Part shown: in pieces, positions 25,511 to 34,495 of the stretch
Position numbering within the stretch: the stretch's first letter is position 1
Layout: the number at the start of each line of letters is the position of its first letter
NCBI RefSeq assembly: GCF_000760735.1
Contig: NZ_JMEX01000004.1
Span: forward strand, 517,408-581,407
DNA: 64,000 nucleotides
From: Rhodococcoides fascians A44A
GTDB taxonomy: Bacteria; Actinomycetota; Actinomycetes; Mycobacteriales; Mycobacteriaceae
Direction of reading: 5' to 3'
The notes under the pieces: generated by a model
Databases searched by the model: none
Seen by the model: the letters and a program-made list of their open reading frames with translations, nothing else
What the model was told of the DNA's origin: nothing
Position numbers and translations under genes: made by a program

Positions 25511-26780
25511 CGCCCTGGTAGTCGTCCAGATCTATTTCCTCCGCAATCACGGTCTTGGTCCCGTTGTAGACGTCGCGGTCGATCTCGTCGTCGGCGTTGG
25601 CAACGAGCATCGCCACGAACGTGTCACCGTTGACATTGAGGAAGGTACGGAAGATTCCGGCGAACCAATCGACTGCGATCAGCAGCCCGACGGCTTCGAA
25701 CGGCAGGCCGAGCGAGGTGGCCAGGAACATCGCGACGACGGGAAATCCGCCCGGAACAGTGATGGTGCCCATGTTGAGGAGGATCGCCAATCCCATACCG
25801 AGGGCGATCTGTCCGATGCTCAGGTCGATGTTTCCGGCTTGCGCGAGGAACATCACCACGATCATGTAGTTCAGGACCGCGCCGTAGGAACCCATCGTCA
25901 GGCCGATGGACAGCGTGAAGTTGGCGACCTTCTGACTTACTCCCACCTTTTCGACAGTGTTCTTCAGCACCGTCGGGAAGGTGACGGCCGAACTCGTCGT
26001 CGTCACTGCGACGATGGTCTGCTCGGTGAGCTTGTTCGGCAGCTTCCATGGGCTGAGACGAGTTCGTGCTGCCACGACAGCGACGAACAGCGCGAACAGG
26101 ACGATGACGCCGATGAGTGTCGTGCCCAGATACTTCAGCGCCGTCGAGACCACCGAGAAGCCGACGTCTCCTGCGAGAGCTGCCAGTAGACAGAACACGC
26201 CGATGGGGGCGATCACCATGACGAGACGGATCATCGTGAGGACGATCTGTTGAATCTGATCGAACAGCCTCAGGACGCCGGTGTCGCCGGTCTTGTTCAC
26301 GTGGATGCGCAGTGCGATTCCGAACAGCAGCGAGAAGACGATGATCGGCACCATCGTCGCGGTGGACATCGCGTCGAACACGTTGGTGGACACGAAGTTC
26401 AGCAGCGTGTCCTGCCATCCGAGTGCTTCCCCCGCCGATTCCTCCAGGCTCGGGTCCAACTCTTGCGTGAACACCATTCCCGACCCCGGCCGCACGAGAC
26501 TGCTGAGCACCCAAGCCAAGACAGCCGCAACGAACGAGAACCCGATCATCCACTTGAACGTTCGGAACGCGATCTTTCCGGTACCGGTGCCCGACATGGA
26601 TCCGGTGGCGACGATGACCGATGCCATCACCAACGGAACGATGGACATCTGGATCAGACGGATGAACAGGTCTCCGATGAACTTCAGGTTCGCTGCCCAC
26701 TCACCGACGAGCAGACCGAAGACAATGCCGCCGATCGCAGCGAGACCGATCTGTGCAGCGGGATGCCTCAAAGACTTCAT
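25482..26780 (-). CDS. Dicarboxylate/amino acid:cation symporter
   Basis: 432 residues with eight or more membrane segments. VAVTTTSSAVTFPTVLKN is the TTSS(S/A) hairpin of the DctA/GltP family, LSIGLTMGSYGAVLNYMIVVMFLAQ resembles the NMDG/T region, and GGFPVVAMFLATSLGLP the second hairpin. It should import glutamate, aspartate or C4-dicarboxylates with Na+ or H+. Tail is acidic. It is monocistronic as far as can be seen. Confidence 0.9.
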   Translation of the reverse strand: MKSLRHPAAQIGLAAIGGIVFGLLVGEWAANLKFIGDLFIRLIQMSIVPLVMASVIVATGSMSGTGTGKIAFRTFKWMIGFSFVAAVLAWVLSSLVRPGSGMVFTQELDPSLEESAGEALGWQDTLLNFVSTNVFDAMSTATMVPIIVFSLLFGIALRIHVNKTGDTGVLRLFDQIQQIVLTMIRLVMVIAPIGVFCLLAALAGDVGFSVVSTALKYLGTTLIGVIVLFALFVAVVAARTRLSPWKLPNKLTEQTIVAVTTTSSAVTFPTVLKNTVEKVGVSQKVANFTLSIGLTMGSYGAVLNYMIVVMFLAQAGNIDLSIGQIALGMGLAILLNMGTITVPGGFPVVAMFLATSLGLPFEAVGLLIAVDWFAGIFRTFLNVNGDTFVAMLVANADDEIDRDVYNGTKTVIAEEIDLDDYQGVMARADQAD

Positions 26781-26891
26781 GCCTCAAACTAAGACGAGCC
26801 CGCTACCGGGCCGTGACCGTCGTATTGCACTCGCATTACGGCCTCGAAGCGCGGCCGATTCCCGACGATGCGCCGGTCACGATTGCTGTCT

Positions 26892-28037
26892 TCATCCTTG
26901 CCCCTGTTCCGCCCGCGCGAGTGCGCGGAGCTTTCCCACTGACATGCGAAGCCCGTACGCCACCAGAGTCTTTCGACCGTCCGGGTGCGTCCAGCGCAGC
27001 AGGGCCGACCCGTCGTCCACCGAACCGGTGACAATTTCCGGTTCACCGACGAGTGGCAGCGGACCTACCGCCTTGATGGACAACCCGAGCACCTCGGTCC
27101 AGAAGTAGTCGTCGACCGGAGCGCACCGAGCGGCTGCTCCGAGCGCGGATGCTGCAGCAACCCTGCCCTGAGCCACAGCGTTGGACCAGAACGGTCCGCG
27201 TCGGGGATATCTCGACGGCTCCCGGAAGTACGTGACGTCGCCGGCAGCGAACACGTCGGGTACCGACGTCGAGCAGTCCTCTCCTATCCCCACACCGTCT
27301 CGATCCGCAACGCCGGTACCGTCGAGCCAGTCGGAGGCCGGCACCTCCCCCACACAACTGACAACGACATCGGCATGCAGCGCAGTGCGATCCGGCAGGA
27401 CGATCCCGTCCACGGGACTGCCGGACAGCGTTACCGGCCCCGCAGGGCGCAGCATACTTCCGCTGTTCTCCGCCAGGCGCTCTTCGATGGCCGCAGCAAG
27501 GAAGCTTCCGAGAACTCGCTCCAGAGGAGGATCCACGTCGACGACGGTTGTCTCGATAGTGCGTCGGACGCACGCCGAGGCGATTTCCATTCCGAGGAAG
27601 CCTGCGCCGACGATGATCGCCGACGATGCCGCGTCCAGCCGGGAACGCAGGACCCGTGCGTCGTCATGGGTTCTGACGACCAGTTCCCCCGCTTGGCCGA
27701 CCCGAGCCAGGCGTCGAGCATCGGCGCCTGTCGCGACGACGAGTGTGCCGTACTCGACGTCGGTTCCGTCCGAGAGAGCAACGGTCTTTCGGTCTGGGTT
27801 CAACCGTATTGCAGCAGAGTTCAGTTCGGTGATGTCCAAGTCGGACAGATCCCACCGGGCCGACGTGCCGCTGCCGTAGTTCAGGACGTGCTTGGAGAGC
27901 GGCGGCCGTGAGTACGACCCGTCCGGATCCCCACCGATCATGACGATGTCCCCGTCGTGACCGAGGGCTCGGAGCTCACGGGCGGCCGCGCAACCGGCTG
28001 TCGACCGACCGACGACGACAATCGGAGCTGCGTTCAT
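26892..28037 (-). CDS. Ferredoxin reductase (FAD/NAD-dependent)
   Basis: 381 residues. PIVVVGRSTAGCAAARELRA is the FAD loop, in a GxSxAG form rather than GxGxxG; SYSRPPLSKHVL, LVVATGADARRL, IIVGAGFLGMEIASA (NAD loop) and VFAAGDVTYF complete the rubredoxin/ferredoxin-reductase pattern. It should pass electrons from NAD(P)H to the ferredoxin encoded immediately upstream, for the P450. Start overlaps the ferredoxin stop by 4 nt. Confidence 0.88.
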   Translation of the reverse strand: MNAAPIVVVGRSTAGCAAARELRALGHDGDIVMIGGDPDGSYSRPPLSKHVLNYGSGTSARWDLSDLDITELNSAAIRLNPDRKTVALSDGTDVEYGTLVVATGADARRLARVGQAGELVVRTHDDARVLRSRLDAASSAIIVGAGFLGMEIASACVRRTIETTVVDVDPPLERVLGSFLAAAIEERLAENSGSMLRPAGPVTLSGSPVDGIVLPDRTALHADVVVSCVGEVPASDWLDGTGVADRDGVGIGEDCSTSVPDVFAAGDVTYFREPSRYPRRGPFWSNAVAQGRVAAASALGAAARCAPVDDYFWTEVLGLSIKAVGPLPLVGEPEIVTGSVDDGSALLRWTHPDGRKTLVAYGLRMSVGKLRALARAEQGQG

Positions 28038-28231
28038 TTCTGTTCGCGCAGCGCGGCCACCGGGCAGGCGCCGATCGCGGACCGCACCGCAGCGACCTGC
28101 TCCTCGGGCACGTCCTGGTGGTCGTACGCGTAGTGCAGTTCGCCGTCGTCGTCGAGGCTGAACACCTCGTGTGCGGCCTCTTCACACAGTCCGTGGCCTT
28201 CACAGCGATCCCAGTCGACGTCGATCCTCAT
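28034..28231 (-). CDS. 3Fe-4S ferredoxin (P450-type)
   Basis: 65 residues. Cys10, Cys16 and Cys56 (CEGHGLC ... ACPVAAL) with no fourth Cys at the usual place indicate a 3Fe-4S cluster, the form that serves actinobacterial P450s. It overlaps both neighbours by 4 nt, lying between the P450 and its reductase genes. Confidence 0.92.
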   Translation of the reverse strand: MRIDVDWDRCEGHGLCEEAAHEVFSLDDDGELHYAYDHQDVPEEQVAAVRSAIGACPVAALREQK

Positions 28232-29445
28232 ACTTGCTCTCCCCTGCTCGGTACCAGCTCGAGCGGTAGCCGTTCGAGCCGGTGAATGATGTTGTTGACG
28301 GCCCACTTCGGCTCTCCGGTCAGTTCGATTCGTTCGACCCGACGCGCCAGCGCCTGCAGCATCGATCGTGCTTCCAACCGTGCCAAACCCTGGCCGGCGC
28401 AACCGTGCACGCCGGACCCGAAGCCGAGCTGCCGAGCAGCATCGCGGGTGATGTCGAACGAGTCGGGTCGATCCCATTCGGCAGCATCACGGTTGGCCGA
28501 GGCGTAGATCACCAACAGGCGGCTCCCACGCGGAATCGGAACTCCACCGATGTCGACGTCGCGCGCTGCTTTGCGCGAGAACGCGCGTAGCGGCGACTCG
28601 AACCGGACCACCTCGTTGACGGCGCCTGGGATGAGCGTGGGGTCGGCCCGCGCCGCCTGCCACTGCTCCGGGTGCTGCGAGAACAGGTACAGCGCACTCG
28701 AGATGGCTCCGATGGTGGTGTCCAGAGATGGCGCCATGTAATCCACCATCAACGCAGGGCACGCCTTCGGGTCGATCGTGCCCTCGTCGGCGGCAGTGAG
28801 CACATCGCCGCCCATGCTTCCTTCCAGCACCGATCTGTTCTTCACGACGCGACGTGCGAACGCCATCATTTCCGCCACGGCCTTCGCAGCACCGACCGAC
28901 CGGCAATTCACCGGTCCCATTGCGTCGAATGTCGCTCCGGCCCAGCGCAACAGCTCCTCGCGGCCGTCCTCCGGCCATCCGACCAGATCGGGAACGACCG
29001 ACAGCGGAAGGACCGTCGCCAAGTCCTCGACCCCATCGACGTCCAGCATCGACATCGCTCGATCGACCACTCCGTCGGCGGCCTCCTCCACTGTCGTGGT
29101 CATCTTTCTCAGGGCTTTGGGGGTCATGCGGTGCGCCAGAACGGATCTCTTGGTCGCATGGTCGTCCGCGTCGCTGTTGAGCGTCGTGCCGTGCCCCAGG
29201 CGATTCGCGACGGCGTTGAGCGACACTCCGTCGCCGGAGATGAACGACTCGTCGTCCAGCAGCACCGCCTTGCAGTCCGCGTAACGCGATACGGCATAGA
29301 CGCGTTGGTGCGGCAACCACACCGCAGGACCCAAGGCGCGCAGCCGCTGGTAGTGGGGATACGGGTCGACGATCGCGTCGACGTCGTAGATGTTCTGTCG
29401 GTATCGGGGGACCGACGAGTCAACGGTCACCGGAGCTCCTGACAA
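28228..29445 (-). CDS. Cytochrome P450
   Basis: 405 residues, a normal soluble bacterial P450. Heme loop FGSGVHGCAG with Cys349; ExxR at E278-R281 (NEVVR). The I-helix reads APSLDTT (238-244) instead of the usual AGxDT; similar forms occur in some rhodococcal P450s (from memory). It should hydroxylate or O-dealkylate the pathway substrate with electrons from the adjacent ferredoxin and reductase. Its 5' end overlaps the monooxygenase gene by 26 bp. Confidence 0.93.
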   Translation of the reverse strand: MSGAPVTVDSSVPRYRQNIYDVDAIVDPYPHYQRLRALGPAVWLPHQRVYAVSRYADCKAVLLDDESFISGDGVSLNAVANRLGHGTTLNSDADDHATKRSVLAHRMTPKALRKMTTTVEEAADGVVDRAMSMLDVDGVEDLATVLPLSVVPDLVGWPEDGREELLRWAGATFDAMGPVNCRSVGAAKAVAEMMAFARRVVKNRSVLEGSMGGDVLTAADEGTIDPKACPALMVDYMAPSLDTTIGAISSALYLFSQHPEQWQAARADPTLIPGAVNEVVRFESPLRAFSRKAARDVDIGGVPIPRGSRLLVIYASANRDAAEWDRPDSFDITRDAARQLGFGSGVHGCAGQGLARLEARSMLQALARRVERIELTGEPKWAVNNIIHRLERLPLELVPSRGEQV

Positions 29446-30964
29446 TTCGATAGGCGCAATTCGGCAACCGAGTGTGCAGTGACGGCACCGACCGGCCTGC
29501 GGCCATCACGGTTCTGTCCGGCCGCACGATGGCAGCGTTGGCGCGGCGTCGATGCAGCCACATCCCGAGTTCCGAGGATTGCGGGACCTCCAGTGCGGTT
29601 GCGCCTCGGCGGACAACTTCCGTGTTCTGCTCGCGGGTGAGCGGTGTGGTGGAGACGAACAGGAAGCACCCTGGGGCAACGTCGTCGACCCTCCTCCCGC
29701 GATCGACGACGGCGTTGGGACACAGCGATCCGGCGAGCCCACGCGACAATACTTTTCGCGTAACGAAATTGGAGGGCGACAGGCGCGGCGAGGTACTGTC
29801 GGTCACCTGTGCTCCGATCATGGGTAGGTGTCCGAGGACGGGCGCGACGGACTTGCGCACGGCGTCGGTGATCGCTCCCCCACCGGTCATTGCCCTCCCG
29901 ATTGCCACGGCCAATCGAATCGACGACGTCACGTGAGGTTTGCGCTCCGCTTCGTAGGAGTCGAGAGTGTCGTCGGCGAAGGATCCGTTCATGACGCCTA
30001 CCAGTTTCCAGACCAGGTTCATCGCGTCGCGCACACCCGCGCCCATGCCCTGCCCGATGAACGGCGGCGTCAGGTGCGCTGCGTCGCCGAGCACGAAGAT
30101 GCGACGATCGCGCCACCGGTCGACCACTCGGGCACGGAAGGTGTACTCGGTGGATCTGATCAGGTGCAGTGCGTCCCGATCCGCAGTACCTAGCCATGGC
30201 GTCAGCAGAGGGCGGACACTGTCGAGATCATCGAAATCGTCGGCAGTTTCGGTGTCGCGGAGCCGGAATTCCCACCGATGACGGGTGTGGCCGATACGCA
30301 TGTAGGTTGCGGCGCGTTCGGTGTCGCACACCTGGTGCACACCCTCCCACAAATCGAGCTCGGGCTCGGTGGCGATGTCGATCACCAGCCATCGTTGCTC
30401 GAAGCCGAGGTCGAGCATTCTCGATCCGATCGATGACCGCACGGTGCTGTTCGCTCCGTCGCATCCGAGTACATAGTCCGCGGTGACGGCACAGCGTTCT
30501 CCAGTGCGTGTATCGAGGTATGTCACGACGCAGTGGTCCCGCCTGTTCGCGACGTCGACGACGGTGCAGCCGCCTGCCATGTGGACGCCGGCGAGCGAGG
30601 ACAGCCGCGACCGCATGAGATGCTCGAGGTCGGGTTGATCGAACATGTTGGCCTGCGGAAAGCCGTGCGGCCTGAGGTCGGGGTCTCGATCGAACACTGC
30701 GAGCGTCGTGAGGCGTCGGTCGACCAACTGCAACCCGCGGGCCGGTCTGGAGATCGCCGCGAACTCTTCGGCCAACCCGAGGCCACCGAGTATTCGGCAG
30801 ACCTCGTCGTCCATGTGCACCGCCCGAGGCTGCGGGTACACACCCTCCCAGCGGTCCATAATGGAACAGCTGATTCCGTACTGCGCCAACAACAGTGCGG
30901 CCGTCATCCCGGTGGGCCCCGAGCCGATGATCACGACCGGGTGGTGATCGACGGACTCAGGCAT
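29420..30964 (-). CDS. MhpA-like FAD-dependent aromatic monooxygenase
   Basis: 514 residues. VVIIGSGPTGMTAALLLAQYG is the FAD loop; VHMDDEVCRILGGLGL, DYVLGCDGANSTVRSSIG (DG motif) and FVLGDAAHLTPPFIGQGMG (GD motif) define a class A flavoprotein hydroxylase of the MhpA/phenol hydroxylase type. A phenolic compound would be ortho-hydroxylated to a catechol for the extradiol enzyme upstream in the operon. It overlaps neighbours by 8 and 26 bp. Confidence 0.88.
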   Translation of the reverse strand: MPESVDHHPVVIIGSGPTGMTAALLLAQYGISCSIMDRWEGVYPQPRAVHMDDEVCRILGGLGLAEEFAAISRPARGLQLVDRRLTTLAVFDRDPDLRPHGFPQANMFDQPDLEHLMRSRLSSLAGVHMAGGCTVVDVANRRDHCVVTYLDTRTGERCAVTADYVLGCDGANSTVRSSIGSRMLDLGFEQRWLVIDIATEPELDLWEGVHQVCDTERAATYMRIGHTRHRWEFRLRDTETADDFDDLDSVRPLLTPWLGTADRDALHLIRSTEYTFRARVVDRWRDRRIFVLGDAAHLTPPFIGQGMGAGVRDAMNLVWKLVGVMNGSFADDTLDSYEAERKPHVTSSIRLAVAIGRAMTGGGAITDAVRKSVAPVLGHLPMIGAQVTDSTSPRLSPSNFVTRKVLSRGLAGSLCPNAVVDRGRRVDDVAPGCFLFVSTTPLTREQNTEVVRRGATALEVPQSSELGMWLHRRRANAAIVRPDRTVMAAGRSVPSLHTRLPNCAYRIVRSSGDR

Positions 30965-31892
30965 ACCGAACCCTGGTCCGTTGAATGCCGAGATCGAGTG
31001 CCCCATCGGGTGTCGACACGGCCAGTTCCAGCACATCGCCGTCCTGCAGATACGACGGGTTGGACGACTGTTTCTTGAAGAAGATCTTCCATTTGAGTGC
31101 GGGAGGGAGGAGCGAGCCGATGATCTCGATCGGTTTGGCGGGCGCCGTCAGCGCTGTCCCGCCTGGAGTGCCCGTCAGCAAGAGATCACCCGGGTCCATA
31201 CGCTGAAATCGTGTCAACGTTCGCAACGTGTCCAACGGGTGGTAGATCATGTCCGCGACCGTGCTGTTCTGCCGTACTTCACCGTTCACGCGCAGGGTGA
31301 GGCAGAGATCGGTGAAGCGGCTGAAGTCGCCCGCCTCGAGGAGCAGCAACACCGGTCCGGCGGGCGTGAACGTGGGGTACGACTTTCCCTCGTAGAACTG
31401 AGTTTTTGGCAGTTGTACGTCCCGGGCGGACACATCGTTGGTGATGACGAGAGCTGCAATGTAGTCGGCCATGTTGTTCTCGTCGAGTGCCGTGCCCACG
31501 GTCATCGATGCGCCGAAGACGAGCCCGATCTCGATCTCGTAATCGAGCAGTTGCACATGCGCGGGCTTGACGATGTCGTCTGCCGGACCACTGATGGACC
31601 CCGATGCCTTGCGGAAGAACGTCAGCGGCACCGTCTCCGGGTTCATCCCCGAATCCCTCACGTGTGTCACGTAATTGGTCATCTGCGCGACGACCCTGCA
31701 CGGCGCGGTCACCGGTGAGACCAGCGCCAGACCCTCCACCGACGCGGTCGCCGAACCGCGGCGTGCGGCGTCGATCGCGGCCCGGTCGGCAAGGAGCTCG
31801 GCTGTCGTCACCGCGTCGGTGTCGACTCGGACGGCGCCGCCTGGCGTGTGCACCCACCAGGCGTCGACGGTACGGAGAATCGAAACAGTCAT
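30957..31892 (-). CDS. Fumarylacetoacetate hydrolase-family enzyme
   Basis: 311 residues. MTNYVTHVRDS, DYEIEIGLVFGASM (acidic metal ligands), ITNDVSARDVQ, SYPTFTPAGPVL and LLTGTPGG are the FAH-domain hallmarks. In meta pathways such enzymes hydrolyse or hydrate the ring-fission product. Here it occupies the position usually held by a C-C hydrolase, right after the extradiol dioxygenase, with a 4-nt overlap. Confidence 0.88.
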   Translation of the reverse strand: MTVSILRTVDAWWVHTPGGAVRVDTDAVTTAELLADRAAIDAARRGSATASVEGLALVSPVTAPCRVVAQMTNYVTHVRDSGMNPETVPLTFFRKASGSISGPADDIVKPAHVQLLDYEIEIGLVFGASMTVGTALDENNMADYIAALVITNDVSARDVQLPKTQFYEGKSYPTFTPAGPVLLLLEAGDFSRFTDLCLTLRVNGEVRQNSTVADMIYHPLDTLRTLTRFQRMDPGDLLLTGTPGGTALTAPAKPIEIIGSLLPPALKWKIFFKKQSSNPSYLQDGDVLELAVSTPDGALDLGIQRTRVRYA

Positions 31893-33013
31893 GAGTTGGC
31901 TACTTTCAGCAGGCCCCGCAAGCGCTGGGCGTCGAATTCGTTGTCGTGTCGTAGCGACGAGATGATCGACCGCAGTTCCCCCAACGATTGCCGTCCGGGC
32001 GCGATGCCGAGGAAATCTCGTGTTGCCGGCGGTCCCCATTGGGCGAGGCCCGACGCCGTCATCGGGGCCCAACCGGGTTCGAGCGAGCTGTCGAACAGGT
32101 CGCCGTCGCTGAAGTGCTCGACCAGGAAACCGTCGGGATCGCGCCAATAATCGAAGATCTGGCTTCCCTGGATGTGTCGGCCGATCCCCCACGAGTGGCG
32201 GTAGCCGCGTTCGGTCAGGAACTCGCTTCCCGCGGCGATAGCGTCGAGATCACACACCTGGTAGGCCGAGTGCACGTATCGATCCGAGGGTCCCAGTGTC
32301 ATCGCCACGGTGTGGTGGTCGGTCGGGGTGTCGCCGCGGTCGCAGCGGATGAAGCTCATCACCGGTCCACGTTCGCGCTGATTCTCGTAGAAGAGAAAGT
32401 CACTCACGATGAGCCCGAGGTGTTCCAGGTACCAGTTCAGGTTTTCGAGATATCGAGTGCGCGAGAGGACGACGTGACCGATGCGCTCGACGAGCGCTGG
32501 TTCATGGGGAGTTCGGCACGTCGCGTTGACGCGAGTACGACTCCCGCCGTCGTTGTGGGGGTGGATGCGCTGGCCGGTCAGCGCAGGAAGAGCCCGGGTG
32601 CCGGCGACCACGCGTACCGGTTGTCCGCTCGGATCGTGGAGAGTGACCCCGATACCGCCGATGCTCTCGTGCAGTCGATCGACCCGACGTCCGGTTGCCT
32701 TGCCCAGCCGAAGTACGTCGGACTCGTCGACGGCCTGGAACGCCGCGCCGACGAAGCGGGTTCGCGTGCCTCTGCGAATGACGACGCACGGCGAACCGCC
32801 TTGCGTGCCCCGAAGGTGGAGCTCCTGGGACGAACGATGGGTCACGGTGAACCCGAATGCCGACGCGAATGCCTCGGCACGGAGAAGGTCCGGTTTGCAG
32901 AATTCCAGCCAGGCGATGTCGTGAATTTTGACGATCGGATTTTTTGCCCGCCCCGGGTGCTCGCCTGGCAGCGCGCCCTGGTCGACGTGCATGTCCTTGT
33001 GCGCGTCCGTCAT
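31889..33013 (-). CDS. Type I extradiol (VOC) ring-cleavage dioxygenase
   Basis: 374 residues, two VOC domains. Iron ligands are suggested by RIGHVVLSRTR (His), DRYVHSAYQVCDLD (His) and DPDGFLVEHFSDGD (Glu) in the C-terminal domain. It would open a catechol by meta cleavage. ATG 33013 has GGGAGGGAA just upstream; it is the first gene of the six-gene operon and faces two operator repeats. Confidence 0.85.
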   Translation of the reverse strand: MTDAHKDMHVDQGALPGEHPGRAKNPIVKIHDIAWLEFCKPDLLRAEAFASAFGFTVTHRSSQELHLRGTQGGSPCVVIRRGTRTRFVGAAFQAVDESDVLRLGKATGRRVDRLHESIGGIGVTLHDPSGQPVRVVAGTRALPALTGQRIHPHNDGGSRTRVNATCRTPHEPALVERIGHVVLSRTRYLENLNWYLEHLGLIVSDFLFYENQRERGPVMSFIRCDRGDTPTDHHTVAMTLGPSDRYVHSAYQVCDLDAIAAGSEFLTERGYRHSWGIGRHIQGSQIFDYWRDPDGFLVEHFSDGDLFDSSLEPGWAPMTASGLAQWGPPATRDFLGIAPGRQSLGELRSIISSLRHDNEFDAQRLRGLLKVANS

Positions 33014-33038
33014 CGTTGTTCCCTCCCTCGTCCACTTT

Positions 33039-33061
33039 CTGACGATATCGTCACCTATGAG
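33039..33061. promoter_or_regulatory. Operator-like repeat, copy 1
   Basis: Contains the perfect 14-bp palindrome TGACGATATCGTCA (33040-33053), then CCTATGAG. It lies 26 nt upstream of the extradiol gene and is repeated at 33082-33104, so it is the best candidate site for the divergent TetR protein. Confidence 0.7.
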
Positions 33062-33081
33062 TGAGCCGTCAGTCAAGGGTT

Positions 33082-33104
33082 CTGACTAAATCGTCAGCTA
33101 TGAG
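33082..33104. promoter_or_regulatory. Operator-like repeat, copy 2
   Basis: TGACTAAATCGTCA then GCTATGAG, matching copy 1 at 19 of 23 positions in the same orientation, 43 bp away (about four helical turns). It precedes TAATGT (33112-33117), a possible -10 for the TetR gene. Confidence 0.65.
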
Positions 33105-33157
33105 GGTGGTCTAATGTGGCGACGGACATTCACGCGAAGAGGGGTGTGACCAGCAGA

Positions 33158-33799
33158 ATGACCACTGCAGGAAACCGGCTCGAACGCCGCAAGGCTCGTA
33201 CCCGCTCCGCGCTGATCACAGCTGCGCAGCGGTTCATCGCCGACGGTAAACCCAACGCGCCGATCCTGGAGATAACGCAAGCCGCCGACGTGGGAATGGG
33301 CTCGTTCTACAACCACTTCGACAGCAGAGACGAATTGTTCGCTGCCGCAGTCGAGAGCGCACTGGAGTCCCTCGGGGACTACCTGGATTCACTCACCGTC
33401 GAACTCAGCGACCCAGCGGAGATATTCGCACAGTCCTTCCGCATCACAGGACGGCTCTTTCGCCTGCAACCCGAGCTGAGCCGGGTTCTCGTCAACTCAG
33501 GACCATCCCTCATCGCCTCGACGAAGGGCCTGGCTCCGAGGGCCGCACGCGACATCGCCGCAGCTACCGAAGCCGGCAGATTCGTCGCCCCTGATACGGA
33601 CCTCGCCATGGCGTTGGTCGCCGGATCCCTCCTCGGCCTCGGGCAACTACTCCTGCAGCAACCCGACCGCGACGACGCAGCCGCCGCCGACGCCATGACG
33701 GCTGGAATCCTTGTCTCACTCGGACTTTCACGCGCCGAGGCCGAAGAACTGTGCAGCCGGCCCATACCGTTGGGCGCTGCCGATCTCGACCAGCCCTGA
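33158..33799 (+). CDS. TetR-family regulator of the P450 operon
   Basis: 213 residues from ATG 33158; GTG 33146 is possible. Helix-turn-helix at about 15-60: ALITAAQRFIADGKPNAPIL, QAADVGMGSFYNHFDSRDEL. The C-terminal ligand domain is typical (SGPSLIASTKGLAPR). It diverges from the catabolic operon across the twin palindromes, so repression relieved by the substrate or an intermediate is the likely mode. Confidence 0.88.
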   Translation: MTTAGNRLERRKARTRSALITAAQRFIADGKPNAPILEITQAADVGMGSFYNHFDSRDELFAAAVESALESLGDYLDSLTVELSDPAEIFAQSFRITGRLFRLQPELSRVLVNSGPSLIASTKGLAPRAARDIAAATEAGRFVAPDTDLAMALVAGSLLGLGQLLLQQPDRDDAAAADAMTAGILVSLGLSRAEAEELCSRPIPLGAADLDQP

Positions 33800-33831
33800 C
33801 CGTCGCGGTCTCGGGGGTGCGGAAACGCGAC

Positions 33832-34215
33832 TCAGCCTCCCTGAACGTACGTCTCCACGTGAGCGCCGGTGACCACTCCGACATTCGGCACAAGTGCACC
33901 CCACCCCGAGCTGCATGTACCCGACGCCTGACCTGTCGGCCCGAACGAGCTGGTCGACGCGGTGTACGGCCCGACCGCGTAGAACGGGAAGGCATTGGGG
34001 ATGCCATGAAGACCCCAGCATTCGATGCTGAGGAAATACTCTCTCCGGGGCGGAGCTCCGGTGTCGTGACAGGTTACCGATGCGCTGAAAGAGTCGTGCA
34101 CGACGGCACAGTCCTGCGGGCCGGCAGACGCCACCCCGGAAGTCGAGATCGAAGCGGTGGCCAGACCGCACATGACGACGCTAACTCGTGCGGCTGCAAT
34201 AAGTTTGCTTCTCAT
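33832..34215 (-). CDS. Small secreted protein of unknown function
   Basis: About 127 residues. Signal peptide: MRSKLIAAARVSVVMCGLAT with GVASAGP as the cleavage region near residue 31. The mature part has four Cys (QDCAV, VTCHD, IECWG, GTCSS), suggesting two disulfides. No ribosome site is obvious; a GTG upstream at 34242 is an alternative. Not recognised. Confidence 0.6.
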   Translation of the reverse strand: MRSKLIAAARVSVVMCGLATASISTSGVASAGPQDCAVVHDSFSASVTCHDTGAPPRREYFLSIECWGLHGIPNAFPFYAVGPYTASTSSFGPTGQASGTCSSGWGALVPNVGVVTGAHVETYVQGG

Positions 34216-34495
34216 AGGTAGTAATTCGCCGGCGCGTGACACGCCGTTACGTCCGGAAGCAAGTAGTCAGCCCGCTGCACTTCTCGTCGCTCTCGACAAA
34301 TGCAGGCAGTTCTCGCCCACATTGTGAACATATGGCAGTGATGCAGCCTACATCGCCGGCCATAGGCTTTCGTCACGCCGAAAAGCGGGGGCGAGTGTTC
34401 GGACCCCGACGTTCTCTGATCGGCGTTCTCGAAAGAATTCGGCGTCCACGCCGCCGTCGATGAAACGTCTACAGTCCCGCTTCGAGAGGAACCCC

